A stretch of DNA of 48,964 nt from a virus, in the IMG/VR virus record IMGVR_UViG_3300035178_000013, positions 1 through 48,964 of that record, one strand, 5' to 3'. The notes under the pieces were generated by a model, which was not told the DNA's origin, did no database searches, and saw only the letters and a program-made list of their open reading frames with translations. Made by a program: the position numbers and the translations under genes. Below are positions 39,868-47,397 of the stretch, one piece after another (within the stretch, counting starts at the first letter, position 1; each line of letters opens with the position of its first letter).

Positions 39868-40691
39868 TGGCGACCCTCGGCGACACCAGCGAACCGACTA
39901 ACTCGGCTGAGGCGTTCGACGACTCGTACGTCTCGTTCGGGCATGTGCTGGGCTACCCGGGCGGCGGACCGTGGCTCGTCACGGCGGTCGGGGTCTGGTT
40001 GGCCGGGTACGGCGAGAGCTCGACGTGCCGCAACGTCCTGTGGTCGGGCAGCACGGGGGCGACGCTGGACGAGTCGGCGACGTACACCGCGACGCAGCGG
40101 ACCTTCTCGCCGAGCGGCTCTGATCTGTACAACAAGGCTGTCTCGTATGTGTGGAGTTCGGGCTCGCTCATCGTCGGCGTCCGGCGCAACGCGGGGGCGG
40201 CGATCTTCTTCGGCAAGCGGTCGACCGGCAGCTACCGCAAGAACGATCTGACCACGATGGTCGGCAACACCACGGTCGTGACCGGGGCGATGGGTGCCTA
40301 CCTCACCTACCAGCTCGCCAACAGCCTCCCGACCGCCCCGACGTGGGTGAGCCCGGCCGACAACACGGTCCTGACTGACCTGACGCCGAACCTCGTCTTC
40401 AACCACGTCGACGCGGACGGCGATCCGTGCGCCAGCTACGACATCGACATCGACACGACCTCGGGCTACGGGGTGGTTCCGGACTGGGCGAGCCTGTTCC
40501 AGCAGGTCGTCAACGGGACCGGCGGGATCTCGGGCAACCAGATCACGTTCACGACGAACGCGATGAGCCGCGGCCAGTGGTACGCGATCCGGTGCCGAAC
40601 GGCTGATGCGGTCGGCGACGGGGCGTGGAGCTCGATCCGCTACGTCAAGGGCAACAGCCTGCCGACGATCGGCACCCGGGTGCCTGCCTGA
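39867..40691 (+). CDS. Minor tail protein
   Basis: A 274-residue beta-rich protein starting at ATG 39867, overlapping the hub stop. The first 150 residues form a sandwich-like domain; the rest is an Ig/FN3-like unit (APTWVSPADNTVLTDLTPNL, YDIDIDTT, WYAIRCRTAD). This arrangement is typical of tail-tip adhesins. Receptor unknown. Confidence 0.65.
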   Translation: MATLGDTSEPTNSAEAFDDSYVSFGHVLGYPGGGPWLVTAVGVWLAGYGESSTCRNVLWSGSTGATLDESATYTATQRTFSPSGSDLYNKAVSYVWSSGSLIVGVRRNAGAAIFFGKRSTGSYRKNDLTTMVGNTTVVTGAMGAYLTYQLANSLPTAPTWVSPADNTVLTDLTPNLVFNHVDADGDPCASYDIDIDTTSGYGVVPDWASLFQQVVNGTGGISGNQITFTTNAMSRGQWYAIRCRTADAVGDGAWSSIRYVKGNSLPTIGTRVPA

Positions 40692-42658
40692 TGGCCGACT
40701 TCGCGTTCGTCCACAACCTTGCCGAGGTTGCTGTCTGGGCGGCCAACGTGGCTCACGCCAAGCCCCGGTTCCAGTTCGTCTACAACGACGCCGAGTCTCA
40801 GTCGAGCTCGAAGTACCGGATCAGGACGTACAAGGCGTCCAGTGGCGGCTCGGTCGACTACGACTCGGGCGATGTCGTCCTCGTCGTGGGATCGGGCACG
40901 ACCGTCACCCACGACGCAACGGCCGGCCTGTGCAACAGCCTCGGCCCCAAGGCGGCGGCGAACATCATCCAGAACGGCAGCTCGAGCGACGCGAACAACT
41001 ACGTCACCGCCTCAGTCACGATGAAGGCGGGCCGGCTGTACCTGTTGTCGGTCGAGAACAGCAAGGGCAGCGCGACCGCGGACGTCATCTCCTCGGTGAC
41101 TGGCGGGGCGGGCGTCCCGACCTTCGTCAGCCGCTCGAGCGTGGCGTACAACACCAACCTCAACCGCCAGAGCATCTGGACCGCGGTCCCGCTGGTCGAC
41201 TACACCGGCACCCTGACCATCAACTTCGGTGGCGTGACCCAGACCGGCGCGATCTGGTCGCTGGACGAGATCATCGGCGTCGACGTGGTGACCAACCACG
41301 GGATCGTGCAGCAGGCCACTGGCACCGGCAACAGCGGCACGGCGCTCGCGACACTGGCCGCCTTCACGTCGGCCGACAACTGGGCGTTCGGGGCGTTCGG
41401 CCACGCGGCAGCGACCGCATCGGCTCCGGGTTCCGGCTTCTCCGAGCTCGCGGACCAGACGCAGGCGACCCCAGCTCAGGCGATGGAGACGGTGTACCGG
41501 ATCACGTCGGACACCACGGTCGACGGCACCTTCACCTCGGCCCAGTGGGGCGCGTGTGCGGTCGAGATCCAGTCCGCCGAGCGGTGGTGGACGGTCGAGG
41601 TCTGGGACAGCCTCGGCGAGAGCTCAGGCGAGAGCTCCCGGACCGCGTTCAAGGTCCGCTGGGGACAGGCCAAGTTCGAGCACAACGCCGGGGCAGGCAG
41701 CTCGGGATGGCAGTTCAGCGCGGCGGCGGTGCCGGCCAACACGACCGCGGCCTTCATCTTCGGCTCGAGCTCGGGGTCTGCGGTCGACCCGGCCGTCTGG
41801 AAGTCGACCATCGGCGCGGTCACGATCGATGCCTACGCCCACATCCTCGTCCGCCTGTCGACCAACCTCGCCGGGACCGCGCCGTCCTTGCCGGATATGA
41901 CCTTCAGCGCCTTCGGGTCGGCGGTGCTCCCCGACAAGTGGAAGTCGAACCAGACCCCGGAGATGCTCCTCGACGAGGACGAGCGGCGGTTCGGCCAGAA
42001 GTCGCTCCGGATGGCGATCGCCTCGGGCACCGCTGGCAACCGGTACATCTACGCCTACCGCTATGACGGCGACGATGACGATGACGACGAGATGCAGGTG
42101 CTGCCCAGCACCCAGTACGTCTTCAGCGCGTTCGTGAAGACCGACGTGGTCCTGACCGGTGGCAACCTTCGGCTCCGGGTGTCGCGGGCGTTCTCGAGCA
42201 CCGACATCCTCGCTGATGGGGCGAGCTTCACCGACACCAGCGCGTCGCCGAACGGCTGGTATCGGCCCCAGATCGTGTACACCACCGAGCCCGGCATGTT
42301 CTTGGTCCGACTGCTGCTGGTCTACACCCGCACCAGCGGCGTGACCGAGTCATTCCACACCGATGCATGGATGAACGAGCCGGGCACGGTGGCGACGCCA
42401 TGGCACCCGACTCTCGTCGGTCGGTCCGCTCGGATCGATGTCTCGGGCGTGATGATCGACGCCTTCTTCGGCGGCATCCTCCGGGTTCGTGGGTCGCTGG
42501 GCGGCCAGACGGATACGGTCGAGATCGGCCAACGGGGCCTGCTCTTCGGCGGAACCCAGCACCTGTTCGCCAAGCCGGTCGCTGCCGGTCAGCCGGCGAC
42601 GGGGATCCATGTCCCGAGCTTCGCCGAGCGGGTCGGCATGATGCGTAGCGTGAGGTGA
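40691..42658 (+). CDS. Large minor tail protein/adhesin
   Basis: A 655-residue protein starting at ATG 40691 in an ATGA-type overlap. It consists of several beta domains, including a laminin-G/CBM-like part (RRFGQKSLRMAIASGTAGNR, TQYVFSAFVKTDVVLTGGNL) with a loop of six consecutive Asp (about residues 459-465) that could bind metal. The C-terminus ends VPSFAERVGMMRSVR. A receptor-binding or tail-spike role is likely. Confidence 0.65.
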   Translation: MADFAFVHNLAEVAVWAANVAHAKPRFQFVYNDAESQSSSKYRIRTYKASSGGSVDYDSGDVVLVVGSGTTVTHDATAGLCNSLGPKAAANIIQNGSSSDANNYVTASVTMKAGRLYLLSVENSKGSATADVISSVTGGAGVPTFVSRSSVAYNTNLNRQSIWTAVPLVDYTGTLTINFGGVTQTGAIWSLDEIIGVDVVTNHGIVQQATGTGNSGTALATLAAFTSADNWAFGAFGHAAATASAPGSGFSELADQTQATPAQAMETVYRITSDTTVDGTFTSAQWGACAVEIQSAERWWTVEVWDSLGESSGESSRTAFKVRWGQAKFEHNAGAGSSGWQFSAAAVPANTTAAFIFGSSSGSAVDPAVWKSTIGAVTIDAYAHILVRLSTNLAGTAPSLPDMTFSAFGSAVLPDKWKSNQTPEMLLDEDERRFGQKSLRMAIASGTAGNRYIYAYRYDGDDDDDDEMQVLPSTQYVFSAFVKTDVVLTGGNLRLRVSRAFSSTDILADGASFTDTSASPNGWYRPQIVYTTEPGMFLVRLLLVYTRTSGVTESFHTDAWMNEPGTVATPWHPTLVGRSARIDVSGVMIDAFFGGILRVRGSLGGQTDTVEIGQRGLLFGGTQHLFAKPVAAGQPATGIHVPSFAERVGMMRSVR

Positions 42659-42661
42659 CCT

Positions 42662-43060
42662 GTGGCCGCTGATCCCATCTTCTACAGCACCCCGGTCGTT
42701 GGTGCGGGCACGGTCCATGCCACGCTGGACACGAGCCTGACCGCGCCCTCCAACGTCACGACCATCCTGACCGGTGCAGCGACGCCGGGGACGAAGGTCG
42801 AGGTCATCTCCGTCAGTGGGCTGGGCACGACGGTGCTGGGTCTCGTCCACATCTTCATCCACGACGGGTCGACCTACCATCTGTTCGACTCGTTCCTGAT
42901 CGCGGCGGTCACGGTGTCGGCTACCGTGGCCCCGCATCGTGACTGGCATGCTTACGACATGCTCGTCCTGCCCACCGCGTCGTACACGCTCCGGGTGACC
43001 AACACCATCGCCGGCAACCAGTCGCTGGTGAAGGTCATCGCCCACGGCGGAAACGCCTGA
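42662..43060 (+). CDS. Minor tail protein
   Basis: A 132-residue all-beta protein with GTG start at 42662. It contains NVTTILTGAATPGTKVEVIS, VHIFIHDGSTYHLFDSFLIA and YTLRVTNTIAGNQSLVKVIA, a small sandwich domain common in actinophage tail-tip regions. Coupled to the next gene by one base. Confidence 0.6.
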   Translation: MAADPIFYSTPVVGAGTVHATLDTSLTAPSNVTTILTGAATPGTKVEVISVSGLGTTVLGLVHIFIHDGSTYHLFDSFLIAAVTVSATVAPHRDWHAYDMLVLPTASYTLRVTNTIAGNQSLVKVIAHGGNA

Positions 43061-43641
43061 TGGCGAACCGGGGGCTCATGTCGGGGTTCGGCTCTCGCGA
43101 TCGGCGGGCCCGATTCCCGTGGGGCGTCGACACCGGTGGCTCGATGCGCTGGTACGGCGGCGATCCGGCCAAGCAGCGCCCGCTGATCGACACGAAGATC
43201 ATCCTGCCCGGCGAGGCCGGCTACCGGGCTGGCGGTCAGCTCAAGGGCGGCTTCGCCCGGTACATCGAGATCGACAACACGATCCTGTCGTCGCCGGTGT
43301 CGCATGGCGCGTCCGTGGCCCGGACCACGACCGGCGCGATCCCCGGGCTCCCGACCGACGGATCGGTCGTCCTCGTCCAAGCAGGGTGCCTGCTCCGTGT
43401 CGACGTCGGCACGATCTCGACCTCGAGCTGGTCCAACGCTCGGTTCGGGAACTATGCCGACACCGAGGCGGGATACAACGTCCGCGCCTACCAGACCGCG
43501 CTCGACCAGTGGAACGTGGCTGGTGGGCTGTTCATCCCGGGCGGAGCCAACGGCAACGAGATCGACTACGAGTTCACGCTGGGCGGCGCGACGACGGTGG
43601 TCGTGTACTACTACATCGCCGGCTACTTCACCGTCGCATGA
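43060..43641 (+). CDS. Minor tail protein
   Basis: A 193-residue protein starting at ATG 43060. A charged, Arg-rich N-terminus precedes a beta-rich C-terminal domain (GSVVLVQAGCLLRVDVGTIS, TTVVVYYYIAGYFTV). It lies in the adhesin cluster and overlaps the next gene by four bases. No family assigned. Confidence 0.55.
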   Translation: MANRGLMSGFGSRDRRARFPWGVDTGGSMRWYGGDPAKQRPLIDTKIILPGEAGYRAGGQLKGGFARYIEIDNTILSSPVSHGASVARTTTGAIPGLPTDGSVVLVQAGCLLRVDVGTISTSSWSNARFGNYADTEAGYNVRAYQTALDQWNVAGGLFIPGGANGNEIDYEFTLGGATTVVVYYYIAGYFTVA

Positions 43642-43997
43642 GCGAGATCGTCCGCCCCCTGCTCACGACGGTCGACCCGACCGAGGCGTTCCACGCTCTC
43701 CGGGCTGGCGCGATCACCGTGGAGTGGGTCGGTGTCGACGCGCCGACGCAGGGCATCCGGGCGAAGGTGCCGGACGGGACGGAGGCCGCGGCCACGACCC
43801 TGCTCGACGGGTATGCGTGGACGGCCACCCGGGGTGAGTGGCACACGCCACGACCCCAGATCGTGCAGGACGCGATCACGACCCTCAAGGCGTTCTATAC
43901 GGCGAACCCGGCGACGGTGACCGCGGCCCAGTCGGCCACGCTCCACCGGGCCGAGGTGGTGATCCTCCGGTTCCTGTTCAGTGATCTGGAGGACTGA
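43638..43997 (+). CDS. Hypothetical protein at the tail-lysis boundary
   Basis: A 119-residue protein starting at ATG 43638 (ATGA overlap). It contains AFHALRAGAITVEWVGVDAP and a helical C-terminal half (QDAITTLKAFYTAN, LHRAEVVILRFLFSDLED). It could be a small tail-associated or assembly protein. Not recognised. Confidence 0.55.
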   Translation: MSEIVRPLLTTVDPTEAFHALRAGAITVEWVGVDAPTQGIRAKVPDGTEAAATTLLDGYAWTATRGEWHTPRPQIVQDAITTLKAFYTANPATVTAAQSATLHRAEVVILRFLFSDLED

Positions 43998-44293
43998 TGG
44001 ACCCGATCCACGTCATCATCATCGCCGCCGTGGTCTCGGTCGTCGGGGCGCTCGCCACCCGATTGATCGAGCGCCGGACGCTGTCCACGCTCGGCATCCC
44101 GAACGACACCGAGAAGCGGATCATTGACCTGCGGGAGGAGCTCATCCATGATCTCGAGGCGGCCAACGCGTCCTGTGAGAAGGCACTGGCCGAGGAGAAG
44201 GCATTGAGAGAGCGCCTAGCAATCCGCGTCGACGACCTCGAGGCGCAGAACCTGCGGCTCCTGAACCGACACCTGATGGCCCCGGGCGACTGA
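43997..44293 (+). CDS. Membrane-anchored coiled-coil protein
   Basis: A 98-residue protein starting at ATG 43997. One N-terminal hydrophobic segment (VIIIAAVVSVVGALATRLI) is followed by a long charged coiled coil (EKRIIDLREELIHDLEAANA, EEKALRERLAIRVDDLEAQN). It starts the lysis cassette. The layout resembles holin-associated or spanin-like proteins, although spanins are not needed in Gram-positive hosts. Confidence 0.6.
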   Translation: MDPIHVIIIAAVVSVVGALATRLIERRTLSTLGIPNDTEKRIIDLREELIHDLEAANASCEKALAEEKALRERLAIRVDDLEAQNLRLLNRHLMAPGD

Positions 44294-44631
44294 TGCACTG
44301 GGCGTTGATCGTGTCTGGGCTCACGCTATCCGGGGTTGCCGGCACTGCGGTGTTCGGGACCATGCTGGGGGGCCTGTACCGCTGGCGAATCGGGGAGGAC
44401 GGGGCGGCCAAACTATGGGTCGCGGGCCTCGGCTTCATCATCGTCATGGTGGTGGCGGCCACCGGGCTCTTCAGTCGGGAGCCGTTCGCGATCGAGTATG
44501 CGGCCGTCCGGGCCCTGTACTGGACGTGGCTGTGCGTGATGATGGGGGTCGGGCGTCGGCTCCGGATTCGGATCGAAGAGATCCGCCTGACCCGAAAGCG
44601 GCAGCGATTCAACGAAGCAGGAGAGAGCTGA
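44293..44631 (+). CDS. Three-pass membrane protein, holin-like
   Basis: A 112-residue protein starting at ATG 44293, overlapping the previous stop. It has about three hydrophobic segments (IVSGLTLSGVAGTAVFGTML, WVAGLGFIIVMVVAATGLF, AVRALYWTWLCVMMGVG) and a basic C-terminal tail. This topology suits a holin or holin regulator. It directly precedes the candidate endolysin. Confidence 0.55.
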   Translation: MHWALIVSGLTLSGVAGTAVFGTMLGGLYRWRIGEDGAAKLWVAGLGFIIVMVVAATGLFSREPFAIEYAAVRALYWTWLCVMMGVGRRLRIRIEEIRLTRKRQRFNEAGES

Positions 44632-45575
44632 TGTCTGTCCCCACGGTCTGGACCGAGCGCAACACTGGGTCTGTCGGGTGGACCGATTGCACATGGTGCT
44701 CGATCCTGATGGTCGTCGTCGGCTCGGGCTTCACCGCGTTCCCGCTCAAGGCGTACACCGAGCCCGAGCGGAAGGCGTTCCGAGGGAGTGATCCTCGCCT
44801 GAACTTCGCGGGAGGCATCGAGAAGGCCAAGGCCCGGTACGGGGTCACGATCACCAGTCCGCCGGCGTTCATGACCCCGACCGCGTTCAAGACTCTGCTC
44901 AACCGACCCGGGCTGGTGGTGGCGGTGGCTGGCAAGCTGGCGAACTTCCCGACCGGCCATCCCCTCCGGCGCTGGCAGCCGGCGTTCCTCGACTTCCATG
45001 CCGTGGCGGTCGTGACTCTCGGCAACGGCAAGGTCGTTTGGCTCGACCCGTTGGCCCCGAACCTGTACGCCGGTGACGCCGCGACCGTGGCCGATGTGGC
45101 TGACACCTTCGCCCGAGGCAACTACCCCAACGACGCCCGCTACATGAAGATCGGAGGATCCATGCCCAACATCGAGAACATCCCGCAGGGCTATCCGGCG
45201 GGCACCAAGCTCGTCCTCGAGGTCGGTTCGTATCAGGGCTGGAACTACAGCGCCGGCGGGGTCAAGCAGCCGTTCACGGTGACCCTGACCAAGCGGTCGT
45301 CGGTCGACACCACCGCGCTCGTGAAGTTCGTCGGCGAGTCCGCCGCGTTCTACGTCCCGCGGATCTACGTCGCACCGACCGGCTATCGGGATGACGCCTA
45401 CCTCGTGCCCAAGTCGGCCGCCGACCCGCAGGTTGTGCTGCCGCCGGCTCCCCCAGCTCCTGATGGGATCTCGCCCGAGGAGCTCGCCGAGGAGAAGGCC
45501 AAGTCCAAGGCCGAGGGCGTGGCCGAGGGTGCTGCCGCTCGGGACGCCGAGTGGGAGAAGCACCTCCACCCGTGA
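44631..45575 (+). CDS. C39-like cysteine peptidase, candidate endolysin
   Basis: A 314-residue protein from ATG 44631. The first 170 residues resemble papain-like C39 peptidases of actinophages: CTWCS (Cys20, Cys23), His123 in FHAVAVV and Asp139 in WLDPLAP as candidate catalytic residues. A beta-rich middle (YPAGTKLVLEVGSYQGWNYS, VKFVGESAAFYVPRIYV) may bind cell wall. The C-terminus is a charged helix (SPEELAEEKAKSKAEGVAEG). Position between holin-like genes suggests peptide-bond cleavage in peptidoglycan; a tail-associated peptidase is the alternative. Confidence 0.65.
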   Translation: MSVPTVWTERNTGSVGWTDCTWCSILMVVVGSGFTAFPLKAYTEPERKAFRGSDPRLNFAGGIEKAKARYGVTITSPPAFMTPTAFKTLLNRPGLVVAVAGKLANFPTGHPLRRWQPAFLDFHAVAVVTLGNGKVVWLDPLAPNLYAGDAATVADVADTFARGNYPNDARYMKIGGSMPNIENIPQGYPAGTKLVLEVGSYQGWNYSAGGVKQPFTVTLTKRSSVDTTALVKFVGESAAFYVPRIYVAPTGYRDDAYLVPKSAADPQVVLPPAPPAPDGISPEELAEEKAKSKAEGVAEGAAARDAEWEKHLHP

Positions 45576-45892
45576 GCGACCGGGCCGTCATCCTCGTCAT
45601 TGTGCTGGGGATGGCCTTCGCCGCGATGGTCTGGTTGCTCGGCTACCAGTTCTACTACTGGGCCTACTTCGACCCCCAATATAACTACCTGCCGGAGGGC
45701 TCCGAGCAGGTGGTCAACTCGGTCAGCGCCGCCATGAACGGGGCACAGACCCTGATCGCGGCCATCGTCACGGCAATCGTGACGTGGAAGGTCGCGTCCA
45801 AGTCCCACGAGGCCGGAAAGATAGCTGGTCTCGCCCAGCCCGGCTCACTCGAAGGAACCGGGAAGGAGACCACCCCTGATGGAACTCACTGA
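45572..45892 (+). CDS. Holin-like membrane protein
   Basis: A 106-residue protein starting at GTG 45572 (GTGA overlap with the peptidase). Two hydrophobic segments (VILVIVLGMAFAAMVWLLGY and AAMNGAQTLIAAIVTAIVTW) flank a polar loop; the tail is hydrophilic. The topology fits a class II-type holin. It overlaps the next membrane gene by 14 bases, as holin pairs often do. Confidence 0.65.
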   Translation: MSDRAVILVIVLGMAFAAMVWLLGYQFYYWAYFDPQYNYLPEGSEQVVNSVSAAMNGAQTLIAAIVTAIVTWKVASKSHEAGKIAGLAQPGSLEGTGKETTPDGTH

Positions 45893-46169
45893 GCTGACGA
45901 CCTTCGCCGGCCTCGCCGTCGCGGTCATGCTCATCTTCGAGGCCGCGAAGCGCGTCCTGAAGTGGAGCCCTGAGCTCCTCGACCGGTTCGGCGTACTGGT
46001 GTCTGTCGGCATCGGTGTGGCCCTCGCGGTCCCTGCGGCCCTGCTCACGACCTCGGGGATCGTCGACGCGCCCACCGTCGGGCAGGCGATCATGAACGGG
46101 GTGATGGCCGGGTTGGCCGCGGTCGGCATCTTCAAGGGCGCTCAGGCGTCCCCGCTGCCGATCGGATAA
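45879..46169 (+). CDS. Holin
   Basis: A 96-residue protein starting at ATG 45879 after GGGAAGGAGA. It has three short hydrophobic regions (TFAGLAVAVMLIFEAA, GVLVSVGIGVALAVPAALL, AIMNGVMAGLAAVGIFKGAQ), a pattern of phage holins that make lethal membrane lesions and release the endolysin. It is the last gene before a strong terminator. Confidence 0.68.
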   Translation: MELTELTTFAGLAVAVMLIFEAAKRVLKWSPELLDRFGVLVSVGIGVALAVPAALLTTSGIVDAPTVGQAIMNGVMAGLAAVGIFKGAQASPLPIG

Positions 46170-46173
46170 CGCT

Positions 46174-46197
46174 GCCGGCTTTCTCCCTGAAGCCGGC
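46174..46197 (+). terminator. Hairpin after the holin gene
   Basis: GCCGGCTT-N8-AAGCCGGC forms an eight-base stem just after the holin stop. There is no T run, so it probably works with the stronger terminator 40 bases downstream. Confidence 0.6.
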
Positions 46198-46234
46198 GGG
46201 TACAACGGGTGGCTCACACCCTACATAGACGATC

Positions 46235-46281
46235 AGACCCCCGGCTCGAATGTGGCACGATCCACGAGCTGGGGGTCTTTT
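46235..46281 (+). terminator. Strong intrinsic terminator of the late operon
   Basis: A 14-base stem (AGACCCCCGGCTCG with CGAGCTGGGGGTCT, one G-U pair) encloses a 16-base loop and runs into TTTT. It ends late transcription and insulates the regulator promoter that starts three bases later. Confidence 0.88.
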
Positions 46282-46283
46282 CG

Positions 46284-46313
46284 TTGCGTCCGGGGCTGGC
46301 GGCATGCTATAGT
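46284..46313 (+). promoter_or_regulatory. Promoter of the HTH regulator with half-operator
   Basis: TTGCGT (46284-46289), 18-base spacer, TATAGT (46308-46313), with TGC before the -10. GGCTGGC-GGCAT-GCTATAG (46294-46312) keeps a perfect right half-site and a degenerate left one. The first ATG (46320) is six bases after the -10, so the message is expected to be leaderless for a 12-codon leader peptide. Confidence 0.75.
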
Positions 46314-46319
46314 CCCGGG

Positions 46320-46358
46320 ATGGGCCCAGCCCCCATCCTGAGAGGGAGGACAGATTGA
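46320..46358 (+). CDS. 12-residue leader peptide of the regulator gene
   Basis: ATG 46320 opens MGPAPILRGRTD and stops at TGA 46356-46358. The stop overlaps the TTG start of the regulator (46355) and the leader codes through the GAGGGAGGA ribosome site. The first base of the ATG is the predicted transcription start. Translation of the leader would couple to, and may limit, regulator synthesis. Confidence 0.5.
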   Translation: MGPAPILRGRTD

Positions 46359-46549
46359 CCAAGACCACGTCCGGCATCGAGCTCCGGGTCGAGCGGACTC
46401 GAGCCCGTGCGCGACAGATCGACGTTGCCAAGGCCGCCGGCCTGAGTCGTCAGCGGATCAGCCAGCTCGAATCGCTCGAGAAGGTCCCGCAGCGTCAGGT
46501 CGAGCGGTATCTGGCCGCGGTCCGCGAGCTGTCTGCGTCGGCCGCCTAG
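46355..46549 (+). CDS. Small XRE-type HTH regulator, candidate repressor
   Basis: A 64-residue helix-turn-helix protein with TTG start at 46355 after GAGGGAGGA. RARARQIDVAKAAGLSRQRI gives helices 2 and 3 of an XRE fold, with ISQLESLEK and VERYLAAVREL completing the domain. It has no separate dimerisation or cleavage domain, so it is Cro-like in size. Its own promoter carries a half-operator and the next promoter a full one, making it the best candidate to bind the recurring palindrome. The rare TTG start suggests low expression. Confidence 0.72.
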   Translation: MTKTTSGIELRVERTRARARQIDVAKAAGLSRQRISQLESLEKVPQRQVERYLAAVRELSASAA

Positions 46550-46718
46550 GCACTATGGAATCTGTAGCGAGGGTGCGTACTTTAGAACAGCGGTTCGAGT
46601 CGGGCCCGTGCTCAGGTTGCCCGGACCAGCTCTAGCACTGTGCTATACTTGATGTAAGCGAAAGCCCCGGCCCACTGGGGGCCGAGGCATCTCGCAGACG
46701 AAGGAGTAGGAACCTTCA
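46550..46718 (+). other. Untranslated early leader region
   Basis: This 169-base gap holds a CGGGC/GCCCG hairpin upstream of the -10 (about 46595-46616), the early operator, and a leader with GCCCCGGCCC/GGGGGCCGAGGC complementarity (about 46664-46688) before the AAGGAGTAGG ribosome site of the next gene. The leader hairpin could influence translation or RNA stability. A GTTCGAGTC at 46587 recalls a tRNA T-loop, but its flanks do not pair. Confidence 0.45.
46630..46649 (+). promoter_or_regulatory. Operator and -10 of the early operon
   Basis: CTCTAGC-ACTGT-GCTATAC (46630-46648) is an exact operator match. TGC-TATACT (46641-46649) is an extended -10. A TTGCCC lies 21 bases upstream, too far for a normal -35, so the extended -10 may suffice or an activator may help. 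It drives the genes from 46719 through the nuclease and probably across the genome junction. Confidence 0.72.
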
Positions 46719-46958
46719 ATGGCAAAGCGTACACCATCTCTCGGGCAGCCGACCTGCCCCACTGACGGCCTCCGCCTCACCCCCCTGCCTTCGGGCTGGT
46801 GGTGCATGAGCGGGCAGCACGACCGTGATGCCCTCGCCGAGGCCCCCACCCTCACCAACGACCGCGGCGCGGTCTACCAGTCGGTCCCCTCGCTCCGAGC
46901 CGACGGCCCGGGCAAGAACCTGTGGCGGACCTACGAGCTGGAGGCCACCCGTGCCTGA
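46719..46958 (+). CDS. First early-operon protein, small
   Basis: A 79-residue protein starting at ATG 46719 after GAAGGAGTAGG. It has CPTDGLRLTPLPSGWWCMSG, a CxxD...C...H pattern that may form a small zinc knuckle, and a polar C-terminal half. As the first gene of the early operon it may be a host-takeover protein. No homology recognised. Confidence 0.6.
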   Translation: MAKRTPSLGQPTCPTDGLRLTPLPSGWWCMSGQHDRDALAEAPTLTNDRGAVYQSVPSLRADGPGKNLWRTYELEATRA

Positions 46959-47397
46959 CGTTCGTTATCCCCGAGTCGGCGGAGCCGTCGGTCTGGAGTG
47001 GACCGACACCGGCCACGTCGACTACCTCGTCCAGCCCGCCTGTGAGAGCCAGCTCGGCTACCACCTATGCGTCATGCACCCGAAGGCGGACACCCACAAC
47101 AACATCTCGGCGCAGGGCCACTTCGAGGACGGCGGGACCCACGCCAAGGTGTGGATGTGCGCGGAGCATGGCCCCGAAGAGGCCGTGCTCCCCAAGGCCC
47201 TCCCCGACTCGCTGTCGGGTGGCCTGTGGCAGCACATGGTCCCTCAGCAGGAGCCGTGCGAGGTCATCGAGCCGGCCCTCCGGGACCGGCGAGCCGATCC
47301 GTATCGCGGCGTCCACTGCATCACCTGCGGTAAGCGGATCCTCCGAGTGGGTCCAAACGAGGGCCCCGAGGCGCTCAAAGCGATGTTCCCGCTGTGA
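46951..47397 (+). CDS. Early zinc-binding protein
   Basis: A 148-residue protein with GTG start at 46951, eight bases before the preceding stop. It contains QPACESQLGYHLCVMHPKAD, KVWMCAEHGPE and a final HCITCGKRILRV, so several Cys/His clusters. It may be a zinc-dependent DNA- or protein-binding factor. Not recognised. Confidence 0.6.
   Translation: MPDVRYPRVGGAVGLEWTDTGHVDYLVQPACESQLGYHLCVMHPKADTHNNISAQGHFEDGGTHAKVWMCAEHGPEEAVLPKALPDSLSGGLWQHMVPQQEPCEVIEPALRDRRADPYRGVHCITCGKRILRVGPNEGPEALKAMFPL

Noticed and set aside
42060-42095. GACGATGACGATGACGACGAG run as a DNA repeat
   Set aside because: It simply encodes a stretch of aspartates in the minor tail protein, a likely metal-binding loop.
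46575-46612. tRNA-like GTTCGAGTC segment, possible tRNA or attP remnant
   Set aside because: The flanking bases do not form a T stem, no anticodon arm is present, and there is no integrase in the window.
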